Below are positions 33,943 through 41,919 of a stretch of DNA of 64,000 nucleotides, piece after piece. How positions within the stretch are numbered: the first letter of the stretch is position 1; every line of letters starts with the position of its first letter. The position numbers and the translations under genes are program-made. This DNA is from Clostridia bacterium. Its GTDB lineage: Bacteria; Bacillota; Clostridia; Christensenellales; Borkfalkiaceae. The notes below the pieces were generated by a model. It ran no database searches, had not been told where the DNA came from, and was given only the letters and a program-made list of their open reading frames with translations. Location of the stretch: contig JAFTPU010000012.1 in NCBI GenBank assembly GCA_017463105.1, positions 1 to 64,000 on the forward strand, read 5' to 3'.

Positions 33943-33972
33943 ATGCAAAATGCAGAATGCAGAATGCAAAAT
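33942..33972. repeat. ATGC-AAA/GA mini-repeat between proA and proC
   Basis: Tandem units AATGCAAAATGCAGAATGC fill most of the gap between the proA stop and the proC ribosome site. It is the same family as 9904-9936. Confidence 0.65.
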
Positions 33973-33987
33973 GAAGGAGAAAATATT

Positions 33988-34785
33988 ATGAAATACACGC
34001 TCGGCTTTATCGGTTGCGGAAATATGGGCGGCGCGCTCGTGCGCGCGGTCGCGAAAAGCGTGAAGGGCGAAAAGATCGCCGTTTGCGATTACGATAAGAA
34101 AAAAGCACAGACTTTGGCAAACGACCTCGGCGTGATCGCCGCCACGGCAAACGAGCTTGCCAAGGAAAGCGAGTTCGTCGTTTTGGGCGTGAAGCCGCAG
34201 AATATGCGGGAAACGGTAGCGCAGATCGCGGACGACTTAAAAGCCAATACGGGCGTGACCGTGATCACGATGGCGGCGGGTCTGAGTATCGCCGCGATCC
34301 GTTCGTTTGTCGGCGCGGAACTGCCCGTGATCCGTATCATGCCCAACACCCCCGCCATGCTCGGCGCGGGTATGATCCTCTACGCGACGGCGGACGTAGA
34401 GAACGAAACGGAAGAAAAATTTCTTGCCGCTTTTGAAAAGGCGGGAAAAATCGATAAAATTCCCGAAGAAAAAATAGACGCGGCAAGCGCACTGTCGGGC
34501 TGCGGACCCGCCTTTGTGTACGCGTTCGCCGAAGCCCTTGCGGACGGCGCGGTGGAATGTGGCGTTCCCCGCGACAAAGCGGCGCTGTATGCGGCGCAGA
34601 CGCTCAAAGGCGCGGCGGAAATGCTGCTGGAATACGGGCACCCCGCCGATTTGAAAGACGCGGTCTGCTCCCCCGGGGGGACGACGATCGCGGGCGTGCA
34701 CGCCTTGGAAAACGCGGGCTTTCGCGGCGCGACGATGGACGCCGTCGCGGCGGCGTACAAACGCACTCTCGAACTGAAAAAATAA
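33988..34785 (+). CDS. proC: Pyrroline-5-carboxylate reductase
   Basis: ProC performs the last step of proline synthesis. The 265-residue protein has an NAD(P)-binding GFIGCGNMGGALVRAV start, VVLGVKPQNM, IRIMPNTPAMLGAGM, and the C-terminal dimerisation motifs LSGCGPAFVYAFAEALADGAVECG and LKDAVCSPGGTTIAGVHALENAGFRGATMDAV. The ATG at 33988 follows AAGGAGAAAATATT. It is the third gene of proBAC. Confidence 0.97.
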   Translation: MKYTLGFIGCGNMGGALVRAVAKSVKGEKIAVCDYDKKKAQTLANDLGVIAATANELAKESEFVVLGVKPQNMRETVAQIADDLKANTGVTVITMAAGLSIAAIRSFVGAELPVIRIMPNTPAMLGAGMILYATADVENETEEKFLAAFEKAGKIDKIPEEKIDAASALSGCGPAFVYAFAEALADGAVECGVPRDKAALYAAQTLKGAAEMLLEYGHPADLKDAVCSPGGTTIAGVHALENAGFRGATMDAVAAAYKRTLELKK

Positions 34786-34804
34786 TCGTTGGAACGCAAA
34801 ATAA

Positions 34805-34834
34805 AAGTCGGACGGTCGTCCGACTTATTTTTTA
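34805..34834. terminator. Terminator after proC, shared with araC-type gene
   Basis: AAGTCGGACG-gt-CGTCCGACTT followed by ATTTTTT on the plus strand. A/T flanks on both sides suit the converging genes. Confidence 0.85.
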
Positions 34835-35589
34835 CTCTTTTTTCGCACCCGATAATAGGTCTGCCAACTGTTGAAACCCGCTTCGAAAATGAGCTCCAGC
34901 CTCGTGCCGTCGTAACCCTCCTCCAAACGCTTGTCTATGAAATCCAATCTCAGCCCGTTTACGTACTCGGATATCCCCGCTTTCACGTAACGGTGAAACA
35001 CCCGCGAGATGTGCGCCTCCGTATATCCCAACGCCCGCGAAAGCGTTTCACGTGAAATTTTTTCGCGGAAATTTTCCTGTATATAGATCAGCATTTTCCG
35101 CATTAGCGCCACTTCGTCCCGCGGCTTCTCCGCCGTAAACGCCAGCCTTTCGAAAAGTAAAGACAGTATCAGCGCCGCCCCCGCTTCCCGTACGCCCTCC
35201 GCACGCTCGCCCAAAAGATATCCGTCCGTCAGCCCGATCAGCTCCGCGCAAAGCTTTTCGTCCGCGATCCTATGCTCCGCAAAACGAAATCCCTTTCTCC
35301 GCGCATTGAATTTTCCAAGCAAACAATAAGGTATCAGAAGCACCCGCGCGTCCTCGTCCGCGCGCTCTTTTATTCGCTTATATTCGTGCACGTCGTAGCT
35401 GTCCGTCACAAATACGTCCCCGCCTTTCGCCACCAGCTTCTCGCCGTTTATCACGACCTCGTATTCGCCCCGTCCGACCAGAAATATTTCCAGATTGTTA
35501 TGAAAATGCGCGGGGAACGAATGATTGCCGTTTCCGTGCACGACCAATTGTCTGTCGTCCTCCCGACATTTTTCGTAAAAGCTTTCCAT
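34825..35589 (-). CDS. AraC-family transcriptional regulator
   Basis: The 254-residue regulator has an N-terminal cupin sugar-binding domain (about 15-100, HSFPAHFHNNLEIFLVGRGEYEVVINGEKLVAKGGDVFVTD). The C-terminal double helix-turn-helix covers about 155-254 (IYIQENFREKISRETLSRALGYTEAHISRVFHRYVKAGISEYVNGLRL). It is divergent from a GH3 glycosidase gene, the usual arrangement for a sugar-responsive activator. Its own TATAAT lies six bases before the ATG, so the mRNA would be leaderless. Confidence 0.9.
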   Translation of the reverse strand: MESFYEKCREDDRQLVVHGNGNHSFPAHFHNNLEIFLVGRGEYEVVINGEKLVAKGGDVFVTDSYDVHEYKRIKERADEDARVLLIPYCLLGKFNARRKGFRFAEHRIADEKLCAELIGLTDGYLLGERAEGVREAGAALILSLLFERLAFTAEKPRDEVALMRKMLIYIQENFREKISRETLSRALGYTEAHISRVFHRYVKAGISEYVNGLRLDFIDKRLEEGYDGTRLELIFEAGFNSWQTYYRVRKKSKK

Positions 35590-35595
35590 TTCTTG

Positions 35596-35663
35596 ATTAT
35601 ATCATAAAATGAGAATAAAACAAACCGTTTTGATATAGATTTTGAGAATTTTTCTGTTATAAT
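35596..35663. promoter_or_regulatory. Divergent araC-type / GH3 control region
   Basis: A minus-strand TATAAT (35596-35601) serves the regulator. A plus-strand TATAAT (35658-35663) without a good -35 serves GH3, which suggests activation. The direct repeat TGAGAAT occurs at 35610-35616 and 35643-35649, 33 bp (about three helical turns) apart, as expected of AraC-type half-sites. Confidence 0.45.
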
Positions 35664-35701
35664 AAAATAAATTTAAAATAAATTCCATCGGAGGATATTT
35701 T

Positions 35702-37684
35702 ATGAAATACGATTCCAAAAACTTTACTACGGACGAAAAACTGCGCCTTTTGACAGGCAAAAACCATTGGCAGACGGAAGATCTGGACGGAAAGCTCCCC
35801 TCTGTTTTTCTTTCCGACGGTCCGCACGGCTTGAGAATGGTCAATAAAACGAATACCGCCATCATTCCCGCCACGGCGATGCCCACGCTTTCGGTGCTCG
35901 CAAACTCGTGGGACCCCGCGCTTGCCTATTTGCAAGGGGAAACGATCGCGGACGAATGTATCGAAAACGGCGCGGACGTCCTGCTTGCGCCCGGCGTCAA
36001 TATCAAGCGCACACCGCTCTGCGGAAGAAATTTCGAATATTTTTCCGAGGACCCCTTTCTTGCGGGCGTTATGGCGAAAGCGTATATCGAGGGCGTGCAA
36101 AGCAAGGGCGTCGGCACTTCTCTGAAGCATTTCTGCGCCAACAACCGCGAATACGACCGCTTGTATCAAACGAGCGACGCGGACGAAAGGACTTTACGCG
36201 AAATTTATCTGCCCGCGTTCGAAACGGCGCTCGGGGCGAAGCCTTGGACGGTCATGTGCTCGTATAACCCCGTCAACGGTATCTACGCTTCCGAAAACAA
36301 GCGGCTACTCAAAGATATCCTCCGCGACGAGTTCGGCTTCGACGGCTTGATCGTATCCGATTGGTCGGCGGTGCACAGCGGTCCGCGCGCGGCAAAAGCC
36401 ACGCTCGATCTACGCATGCCGTACACCGCAACCGCATACGACGAATTGAAGGTCGCATACGAAAACGGGTGGCTGAAGGACGGGGAGATCGACGCCTGCG
36501 TGCAAAACCTTTTCAATCTCATCGAAAAAACGGAAAACGGGAAAAAGAAAATCGCCACGACGAAAGAACAGCGGCACGAAAACGCCGTCAAGATCGCCCG
36601 CGAAGGCGCGGTGCTTCTCAAAAACGAGGACGGCGTTTTGCCCTTGAAGAAAGGCAATATCCTCGTTACGGGCGTATTCGGGCAATCCCCTGCTTTGGGC
36701 GGCGGCGGAAGCGCGTTCGTCACGACGGAGCACCAAAGCAAGCCCCTTTGCGAGGAGCTCGCCTCGCGACTTAAGGGCGCGAACGTATATACCTGCAAAA
36801 ACCGTATATCCGAAAACGACGGCGGTACGCATATCAAATCGGCGTTTATACAAGCGTACGGCGCGGACGTAGCGGTGCTGTGCGTCGGCAACGGAAAAGA
36901 CACGGAATCGGAGAGCTTCGACAGAACCACGCTTCGGCTTTCTCCCCGACAAGAGGATCTTATCCTCGGCGTAGCGAAAGCAAACCCCAACGTCGTCGTG
37001 GTGATCGAGGCGGGCAGTGCGGTCGATATGTCGCCTTGGATAGACAAAGTGAAAGCGGTGCTGTATCTCGGTTTTGCGGGCGAAGGCGCGCAAGAAGCGC
37101 TTGCCGACCTTCTGACGGGTAAGGCGTGCCCCTGCGGCAAGCTCAACGAAACGTTCCCGCTTTCCCTTGCCGACGCACCCGCGGGCGATAAACGCGGCAA
37201 CGGCTTTTACGAGCGGTACGACGAGGGGATATTCGTCGGCTATCGTTGGTACGATAAGGAAGAAACGCCCGTACTTTTCCCCTTCGGTCACGGACTTTCC
37301 TATGCGAAATTCGAATACTCCGCGCCTGTCTTGACGAAGATAAGCGAAACGGATTACGAGATCTCTTACACGGTGAAAAACGTTTCCGACGCCGACGGTG
37401 CGGAAATTTCGCAGGTGTACGTACGCGACGTGTTCACAATGGTTCCCCGCCCCGAAAAAGAACTCAAAGGCTTTACAAAAACCTTTTTAAAGGCGGGAGA
37501 AAGCAAACGGGTAACGGTAGCGTTAAACGCCCGTGCGTTCGCGTATTATAACGTAATGCTCCGCAAGTGGCATATAGAAAACGGCGAATTCGAAATTTTG
37601 ATCGGCGCCTCCTCGCGGGATATCCGATTGAAAGAAAAGCTTGTTATTTCTCTTCCCGAAACGGAGCAATACTCTATGGAATAA
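35702..37684 (+). CDS. Glycoside hydrolase family 3 (beta-glucosidase-like)
   Basis: The 660-residue cytoplasmic protein has no signal peptide. The N-terminal (beta/alpha)8 domain contains LPSVFLSDGPHGLRM, GVNIKRTPLCGRNFEYFSEDP, SLKHFCANNREYDR and the nucleophile Asp in FDGLIVSDWSAVHSG. The alpha/beta sandwich (about 290-490) and a C-terminal fibronectin III-like domain (EISQVYVRDVFTMVPRPEKELKGFTKTFLKAGESKRVTV) complete the beta-glucosidase layout. It would hydrolyse imported beta-linked oligosaccharides. GGAGGATATTTT precedes the start. Confidence 0.93.
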   Translation: MKYDSKNFTTDEKLRLLTGKNHWQTEDLDGKLPSVFLSDGPHGLRMVNKTNTAIIPATAMPTLSVLANSWDPALAYLQGETIADECIENGADVLLAPGVNIKRTPLCGRNFEYFSEDPFLAGVMAKAYIEGVQSKGVGTSLKHFCANNREYDRLYQTSDADERTLREIYLPAFETALGAKPWTVMCSYNPVNGIYASENKRLLKDILRDEFGFDGLIVSDWSAVHSGPRAAKATLDLRMPYTATAYDELKVAYENGWLKDGEIDACVQNLFNLIEKTENGKKKIATTKEQRHENAVKIAREGAVLLKNEDGVLPLKKGNILVTGVFGQSPALGGGGSAFVTTEHQSKPLCEELASRLKGANVYTCKNRISENDGGTHIKSAFIQAYGADVAVLCVGNGKDTESESFDRTTLRLSPRQEDLILGVAKANPNVVVVIEAGSAVDMSPWIDKVKAVLYLGFAGEGAQEALADLLTGKACPCGKLNETFPLSLADAPAGDKRGNGFYERYDEGIFVGYRWYDKEETPVLFPFGHGLSYAKFEYSAPVLTKISETDYEISYTVKNVSDADGAEISQVYVRDVFTMVPRPEKELKGFTKTFLKAGESKRVTVALNARAFAYYNVMLRKWHIENGEFEILIGASSRDIRLKEKLVISLPETEQYSME

Positions 37685-37690
37685 CGGAAA

Positions 37691-37718
37691 AAAAGCGGCT
37701 GTAACGCCGCTTTTTCTT
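37691..37718 (+). terminator. Terminator of the GH3 gene
   Basis: AAAGCGGC-tgtaac-GCCGCTTTTTCTTTT. Confidence 0.85.
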
Positions 37719-37732
37719 TTGCTTTTATCCGT

Positions 37733-37843
37733 TTATTCCAGAATGTTCGCCGTGATAAAATCGACGCCGCAAGCCGTCATGTACCAAGCGCATGCGCGCC
37801 CGTCGATCGTTCAACAATTCACCCTCCAACCCGCTTCGATGCC
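37733..37843 (-). pseudogene. Remnant of a glycerophosphodiester phosphodiesterase-like gene
   Basis: One minus-strand frame reads GIEAGWRVNC-stop-TIDGRACAWYMTACGVDFITANILE-stop. The WT(I/V)D...GVD(F/Y)IT(T)NILE pattern is the C-terminal end of GDPD/PLC-like phosphodiesterases, and the internal TGA falls where the family has Trp (TGG to TGA). A further in-frame stop lies upstream at 37844-37846. Only about 37 codons remain between GH3 and the metallopeptidase gene. Confidence 0.5.
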
Positions 37844-37897
37844 TTAATAAATCTTTTGCCCCGAAGCTTCGTTTTCGTCATTCGTGTTTTTCTCTTC

Positions 37898-38626
37898 TCA
37901 ATCTCTGTGCCGTCCGAACAGCATCAGCACCCACACCGCAAAACGGAGGAAATATACGAGCGAGGTAAGAAGCGACGCCACGTAGGTCATCGCCGCCGCC
38001 GACAACATTTTTTCCGCATACGGCAACTCTTTCTCGTTGACGATCCCTTCCGCCACCAGCATCTTCTTCGCCCGACGGCTCGCGTCCAGCTCCACGGGCA
38101 ACGTTACCAACATAAACACGGTCGAAAGCCCGTACCCGATCACGCCCGCCATCGCCAAATAAAATCCGAGATCGGAATTTTGCGTCTTATTTACGAACAG
38201 ATCGAGGAGCAATCCCACGAGCACCAAAGGCAACGCCAAGCGGCTGCCGATATTCGCCAAAGGCACGAGCACGGAACGGAGTTTATAGGGCAGATACCCT
38301 TTCTTTTTCTGCATGACGTGCCCGATCTCGTGCGCCGCTACCGCCACCGCCGCCACGGAATCGCTCCCGTACGTGCTTTCGGAAAGATTCACCTTTTTCT
38401 TCGTCGGATGATAGTGATCGGACAAAAAACCGCGCACCCTGCCGACGGAAATATCGTTTACGCCGTTCGAGCGGAGAAGCCGCACCGCCGTATCATACCC
38501 CGTCATACGCGACGAGGTTCCGATATCTTTATACGCGGAATACGTCGAACGCACCCGCGCGCTTGCCCAACCTGCGAAGATCGCGCACAAGAGAATGAGT
38601 CCCAAAAATATGAAATAATACTCCAT
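37898..38626 (-). CDS. Neutral zinc metallopeptidase, YugP type
   Basis: The 242-residue membrane protein has a hydrophobic N-terminus and the zinc site HEIGH in AAVAVAAHEIGHVMQKKKGYLPYKLRSVLVPLANIGSRLALP. Further membrane segments follow, and the third-ligand region VELDASRRAKKMLV is typical of the YugP (Zn_peptidase_2) family. Its substrate is unknown. It stands alone on the minus strand, 68 bp upstream of the rsmI stop. Confidence 0.9.
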   Translation of the reverse strand: MEYYFIFLGLILLCAIFAGWASARVRSTYSAYKDIGTSSRMTGYDTAVRLLRSNGVNDISVGRVRGFLSDHYHPTKKKVNLSESTYGSDSVAAVAVAAHEIGHVMQKKKGYLPYKLRSVLVPLANIGSRLALPLVLVGLLLDLFVNKTQNSDLGFYLAMAGVIGYGLSTVFMLVTLPVELDASRRAKKMLVAEGIVNEKELPYAEKMLSAAAMTYVASLLTSLVYFLRFAVWVLMLFGRHRD

Positions 38627-38694
38627 TATATGCCTCCTTATTTATAGTATTTGTACCCGCGGAAAGAGTATTCCAACCCCGCGAAAGGAAATTA

Positions 38695-39498
38695 TCACAG
38701 ATCTATCGCGAAAGGATACAGCTCGGATTTGGAAACGCCGCGATCCTTCGCCGCGCGCTTCAACGCCTCTTTCTTGTCCAACCCCGCTTTCATATAATGT
38801 CGGATATGCTCTTGCTCCGATAACGCGTTCAGCGGATTTTCCTTTTCCTTCGCGCCCTCTACGATCAACACGTACTCCCCGCGTTTTTCGCCTGCAAGTC
38901 CTTCGGAAAGCGTGAACCGCACCGTTTCCTCGTGGAGCTTCGTGATCTCTCTCACCGCCGCGGCGCGACGGTCGCCGAACGCTTCGTACATCGCCTTGAT
39001 ATCCTTGTCGACGTCCTGCGGCGCGGAATGAAACGCGAGCGTGAGGTCGCTGTCTTTATATTTTTCCAGCACGGCTCTTTTCTCGCCCGCCTTATCGGGC
39101 AAAAAGCCTATGAACGCAAATTTGTCGGCGGGCAAGGCGGACAGCACCAAAGCCGCCACGAACGCGCACGCGCCGGGGATCAACGTGTACGGCTCGCCCG
39201 CTTCGCGCAATATCCTGCACACGACGTTTCCGGGGTCGGACACGACGGGCGTGCCCGCGTCGGACACGACGGCGACGTTTTCTCCGCGACGGGAGGCTTC
39301 GAGTATTTTTTGCGCCGCCTCCGTCTCGTTGAATTTATGACACGCGTACAGCGGTTTTTTGATCTCGTACGCGTTGAGAAGCTTTATCGTGTGTCTCGTA
39401 TCCTCGCAAAAAATAACGTCCGCGCTTTTCAACGTTTCCAACGCGCGAAGCGTTACGTCCTTTAAATTACCTATCGGCGTAGCCACGAAATAGACCAT
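38695..39498 (-). CDS. rsmI: 16S rRNA (cytidine(1402)-2'-O)-methyltransferase
   Basis: RsmI 2'-O-methylates C1402 near the P site. The 267-residue tetrapyrrole-methylase-fold protein has MVYFVATPIGNLKDVTLRALE, IFCEDTRHTIKLLNAY, VAVVSDAGTPVVSDPGNVVCRILREAG and GFLPDKAGEKRAVLEKYKD. A C-terminal extension (EHIRHYMKAGLDKKEALKRAAKDRGVSKSELYPFAIDL) matches Firmicutes RsmI. It follows the methyltransferase gene after a 101-bp gap containing a repeat element. Confidence 0.95.
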   Translation of the reverse strand: MVYFVATPIGNLKDVTLRALETLKSADVIFCEDTRHTIKLLNAYEIKKPLYACHKFNETEAAQKILEASRRGENVAVVSDAGTPVVSDPGNVVCRILREAGEPYTLIPGACAFVAALVLSALPADKFAFIGFLPDKAGEKRAVLEKYKDSDLTLAFHSAPQDVDKDIKAMYEAFGDRRAAAVREITKLHEETVRFTLSEGLAGEKRGEYVLIVEGAKEKENPLNALSEQEHIRHYMKAGLDKKEALKRAAKDRGVSKSELYPFAIDL

Positions 39499-39548
39499 AG
39501 AAACTCCTTAAAAATGCAAAATAATTGAATTATTTATAAATTCTTCCG

Positions 39549-39602
39549 CAATTGCAAGCTTTGCTTGCAACTTCACTTGTCCATAGGGCAAACTTCACTT
39601 TA
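39549..39602. repeat. AAGTGAAGTT hairpin repeat
   Basis: On the minus strand the element reads AAGTGAAGTTTGCC-CTATGG-ACAAGTGAAGTTGCAAGC-AAA-GCTTGCAATTGC, two stem-loops carrying the AAGTGAAGTT core. It begins at the stop codon of the methyltransferase gene. A second copy is at 63662-63713. Confidence 0.65.
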
Positions 39603-40283
39603 ATTTACCAAAGCGGGCAAAATATCGCAGGAGGGTTTGCCGCCTTTCACGCCCTCTATCATTACGAGATACGGCTTCGCGCCCTGCTTGCCGCCGACGA
39701 ATTGTATCTTCTTTACCTCGATATTTACGGCGTGCAAAGTATAACACACCTCCGCCAGACGGTCGGCGCGGTGCAGCATGGCGATCCGCCCGCCGAACTT
39801 CAACGCAAACGCCGCCGCCCGCGCGATCTCGACGAGATTGATCGTGATCTCTTTCCGACAGATCGCCTTTGCGTAATCGTCGTTTTCAAACCCGCCCCGC
39901 TCGTACGGCGGATTGCACAAAACAAGCGAAAATTTTTCGCGGTATTTCTCGTCGATCTCCTGCAATTTTCCCTGCTCGAACGAAAAATTTTCAAATCCGT
40001 TCAAAGCCGCCGTCTTTTCCGACAGCTCGGAAAGCTCCTTTTGCAATTCGAACAAAGTAAAGGTCATATTTTTGACCTTTCCGCGGTTGAGCGCGTAGAA
40101 ATGATACGCGACGATCCCGCTGCCCGCGCAAAAATCGGCTACGTTATCCCCGTTTTTCGCCTTGGCAAAACGCGAAAGCAACACCGAATCGGACGTAAAA
40201 CGGTATAACCGCACGTCCTGCACGATCTTAAGACCGTCCAACTGCATATCCTCTGCCACCTCGAATTCGTTAAGCTCCGTCAT
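39600..40283 (-). CDS. tRNA1(Val) (adenine(37)-N6)-methyltransferase-like protein
   Basis: The 227-residue Rossmann-fold methyltransferase has a SAM site VADFCAGSGIVAYHFYAL and the N6-adenine catalytic motif LVLCNPPYERGG. It belongs to the TrmN6/YabB group that modifies A37 of tRNA-Val in E. coli. In Firmicutes this gene usually sits next to rsmI, as here. The ATG at 40281-40283 follows AAGGAGAAACGCGG; an upstream extension would cross the promoter and is rejected. Confidence 0.88.
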   Translation of the reverse strand: MTELNEFEVAEDMQLDGLKIVQDVRLYRFTSDSVLLSRFAKAKNGDNVADFCAGSGIVAYHFYALNRGKVKNMTFTLFELQKELSELSEKTAALNGFENFSFEQGKLQEIDEKYREKFSLVLCNPPYERGGFENDDYAKAICRKEITINLVEIARAAAFALKFGGRIAMLHRADRLAEVCYTLHAVNIEVKKIQFVGGKQGAKPYLVMIEGVKGGKPSCDILPALVN

Positions 40284-40305
40284 CGCCGCGTTTCTCCTTA
40301 AAAAC

Positions 40306-40334
40306 AGTATACCAATAATGCGCGAAAAAGTCAA
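40306..40334 (-). promoter_or_regulatory. Promoter of the TrmN6-like gene
   Basis: TTGACT (40329-40334), 17 bp, TATACT (40306-40311) on the minus strand. It overlaps the proposed start of gerA on the other strand. Confidence 0.75.
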
Positions 40335-41919
40335 TAAATTGCGGATAGTTATTCCTTCAAAAACGCATACTCCGATTGTGAATAAGACGAATCCAAACGC
40401 GCAGCCTTTCGATAAATCGCTGCAAAAAAATACGCAAACGATCAAAAAACTCCTCCCCTCGGAGGATATCCTTTCTTACGCCTTTCAAACGGCGGACGGC
40501 GTCGACTGCACGCTCTTCTATGCCGACGGCATGGTAAACAAAGAGCTTCTCGGCACGCTCGTAGCCCGTCCTCTGTCCTTTCTCGAACTCAAGGAAAGGG
40601 AAAACGAGGGGGGCAGGTATGCGTTGAATGAAGAAACGCTCGAAAAAACGATCCGTTTTCCCGAGCTGAAAACGGTTGAAGCCCTCGCCGACGCCGTCAA
40701 GGAGATACTCGACGGAAATACCCTGCTTCTCGTAGACGGACTGCAAACGGGCTTTATCGCGGGGGCGAAGCTTTTGCCCGTGCGAACCGTAACGGAGCCG
40801 CCCACCGACGTCGCCGTAAAAGGTCCGCGCGAGGGTTTTATCGAGGACGTAAAAACGAATATGTCGCTGGTACGGAAGCGTTTGAAAACGCCCGAGCTCC
40901 GTTTTGAAACGGTGCGGGTAGGCAAACGCTCGGATACCGCCGTGGCGGTGTGTTGGCTGGAGGGCACCTCCAACCCCGAGGTAAAGGCAGCGATCGTCGA
41001 AAAGATAAAAAAGATCGAGATCGACGCCGTGCCCGATTCCTCGTATATCGCGGCGTTTTTATCTCCTCGCCCGCACTCGGTTTTCCGTTCGGTCGGCACG
41101 ACGGAAAAGCCCGACGTGTTCGCGGCGAAGATCGTCGAGGGCAGGGTGGGTATCCTTGTGGACGGCTCGCCCATCGCCCTTACCGCCCCCTTTACGCTCA
41201 ACGAGGATTTTCAGACGAGCGAGGACTATTTCGTTTCCCCGTTCATGGCGACGATCTTCCGACTTTTGCGCTTCGTTTCCCTGTTCGTGGCGATCCTGCT
41301 GCCCGCATTCTACGTGTCTGCGCAGCTTTTCAAAATGCAGCTTTTGCCCCTCGGACTGATGCTGACGATCGCCAGCAGCGTGCTCGAGCTCCCGCTTTCG
41401 CCCGCGCTGGAAATGTTCGTGGTGTTGTTTTTATTGGAAACGCTGAAAGAAGCGAGCATACGAATGCCGAAATACGTGGGAATGTCCTTATCCGTCGTGG
41501 GCGCGTTGGTGTTGGGAGAAACGGCGGTGAGCGCGGGATTTTTATCGACCCCCGCCATCATCATCGTCGCTTTTTCGGGTATCTGCATGTACACCGTGCC
41601 CGATTTCGTGGAAACGGGAAGTATCCTGCGCTGGCTGTATCTTCTCGTCGCGGGCGGCTTGGGTCCCTTCGGCATCGTGCTTCTGTCCGCGTTCCTTTTG
41701 TATTATCTTATCACCTCGGACAACTTCGGCGCGCCCATTCTCGCGCCCTTCTCCCCGCTCAATCGCCGCGACCTGCGCGATTCCTTCGTGAAATACAACA
41801 TGCAGAGCTTAGCTACCCGACCGAATCTTTTAGCCTCGCCGAACAAGACCCGACTGCGCGTTATGGGCGGTAAAAAGAAAAAACAAGGAGAAAACGATGC
41901 AAGCGACAACAACGATTGA
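40318..41919 (+). CDS. gerA: Spore germination receptor subunit A
   Basis: The A subunit of a nutrient germinant receptor sits in the spore inner membrane. The protein (533 residues from this start) has a soluble N-terminal domain with LLVDGLQTGFIAGAKL and ETVRVGKRSDTAVAVCWLEGTSNP. The conserved GRVGILVDGSPIALTAPFTLNEDFQTSEDYFV and several membrane segments (about 325-480) follow. The start is uncertain: no ribosome site precedes the ATG at 40318, and the GTG at 40378 is an alternative. The last 23 bases overlap gerB. Codons for EGGRYALN form an exact copy of the 17-base motif (40609-40625). Confidence 0.92.
   Translation: MREKVNKLRIVIPSKTHTPIVNKTNPNAQPFDKSLQKNTQTIKKLLPSEDILSYAFQTADGVDCTLFYADGMVNKELLGTLVARPLSFLELKERENEGGRYALNEETLEKTIRFPELKTVEALADAVKEILDGNTLLLVDGLQTGFIAGAKLLPVRTVTEPPTDVAVKGPREGFIEDVKTNMSLVRKRLKTPELRFETVRVGKRSDTAVAVCWLEGTSNPEVKAAIVEKIKKIEIDAVPDSSYIAAFLSPRPHSVFRSVGTTEKPDVFAAKIVEGRVGILVDGSPIALTAPFTLNEDFQTSEDYFVSPFMATIFRLLRFVSLFVAILLPAFYVSAQLFKMQLLPLGLMLTIASSVLELPLSPALEMFVVLFLLETLKEASIRMPKYVGMSLSVVGALVLGETAVSAGFLSTPAIIIVAFSGICMYTVPDFVETGSILRWLYLLVAGGLGPFGIVLLSAFLLYYLITSDNFGAPILAPFSPLNRRDLRDSFVKYNMQSLATRPNLLASPNKTRLRVMGGKKKKQGENDASDNND
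40609..40625 (+). repeat. 17-base motif, copy in gerA
   Basis: Exact copy inside gerA, coding GGRYAL. Confidence 0.8.
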
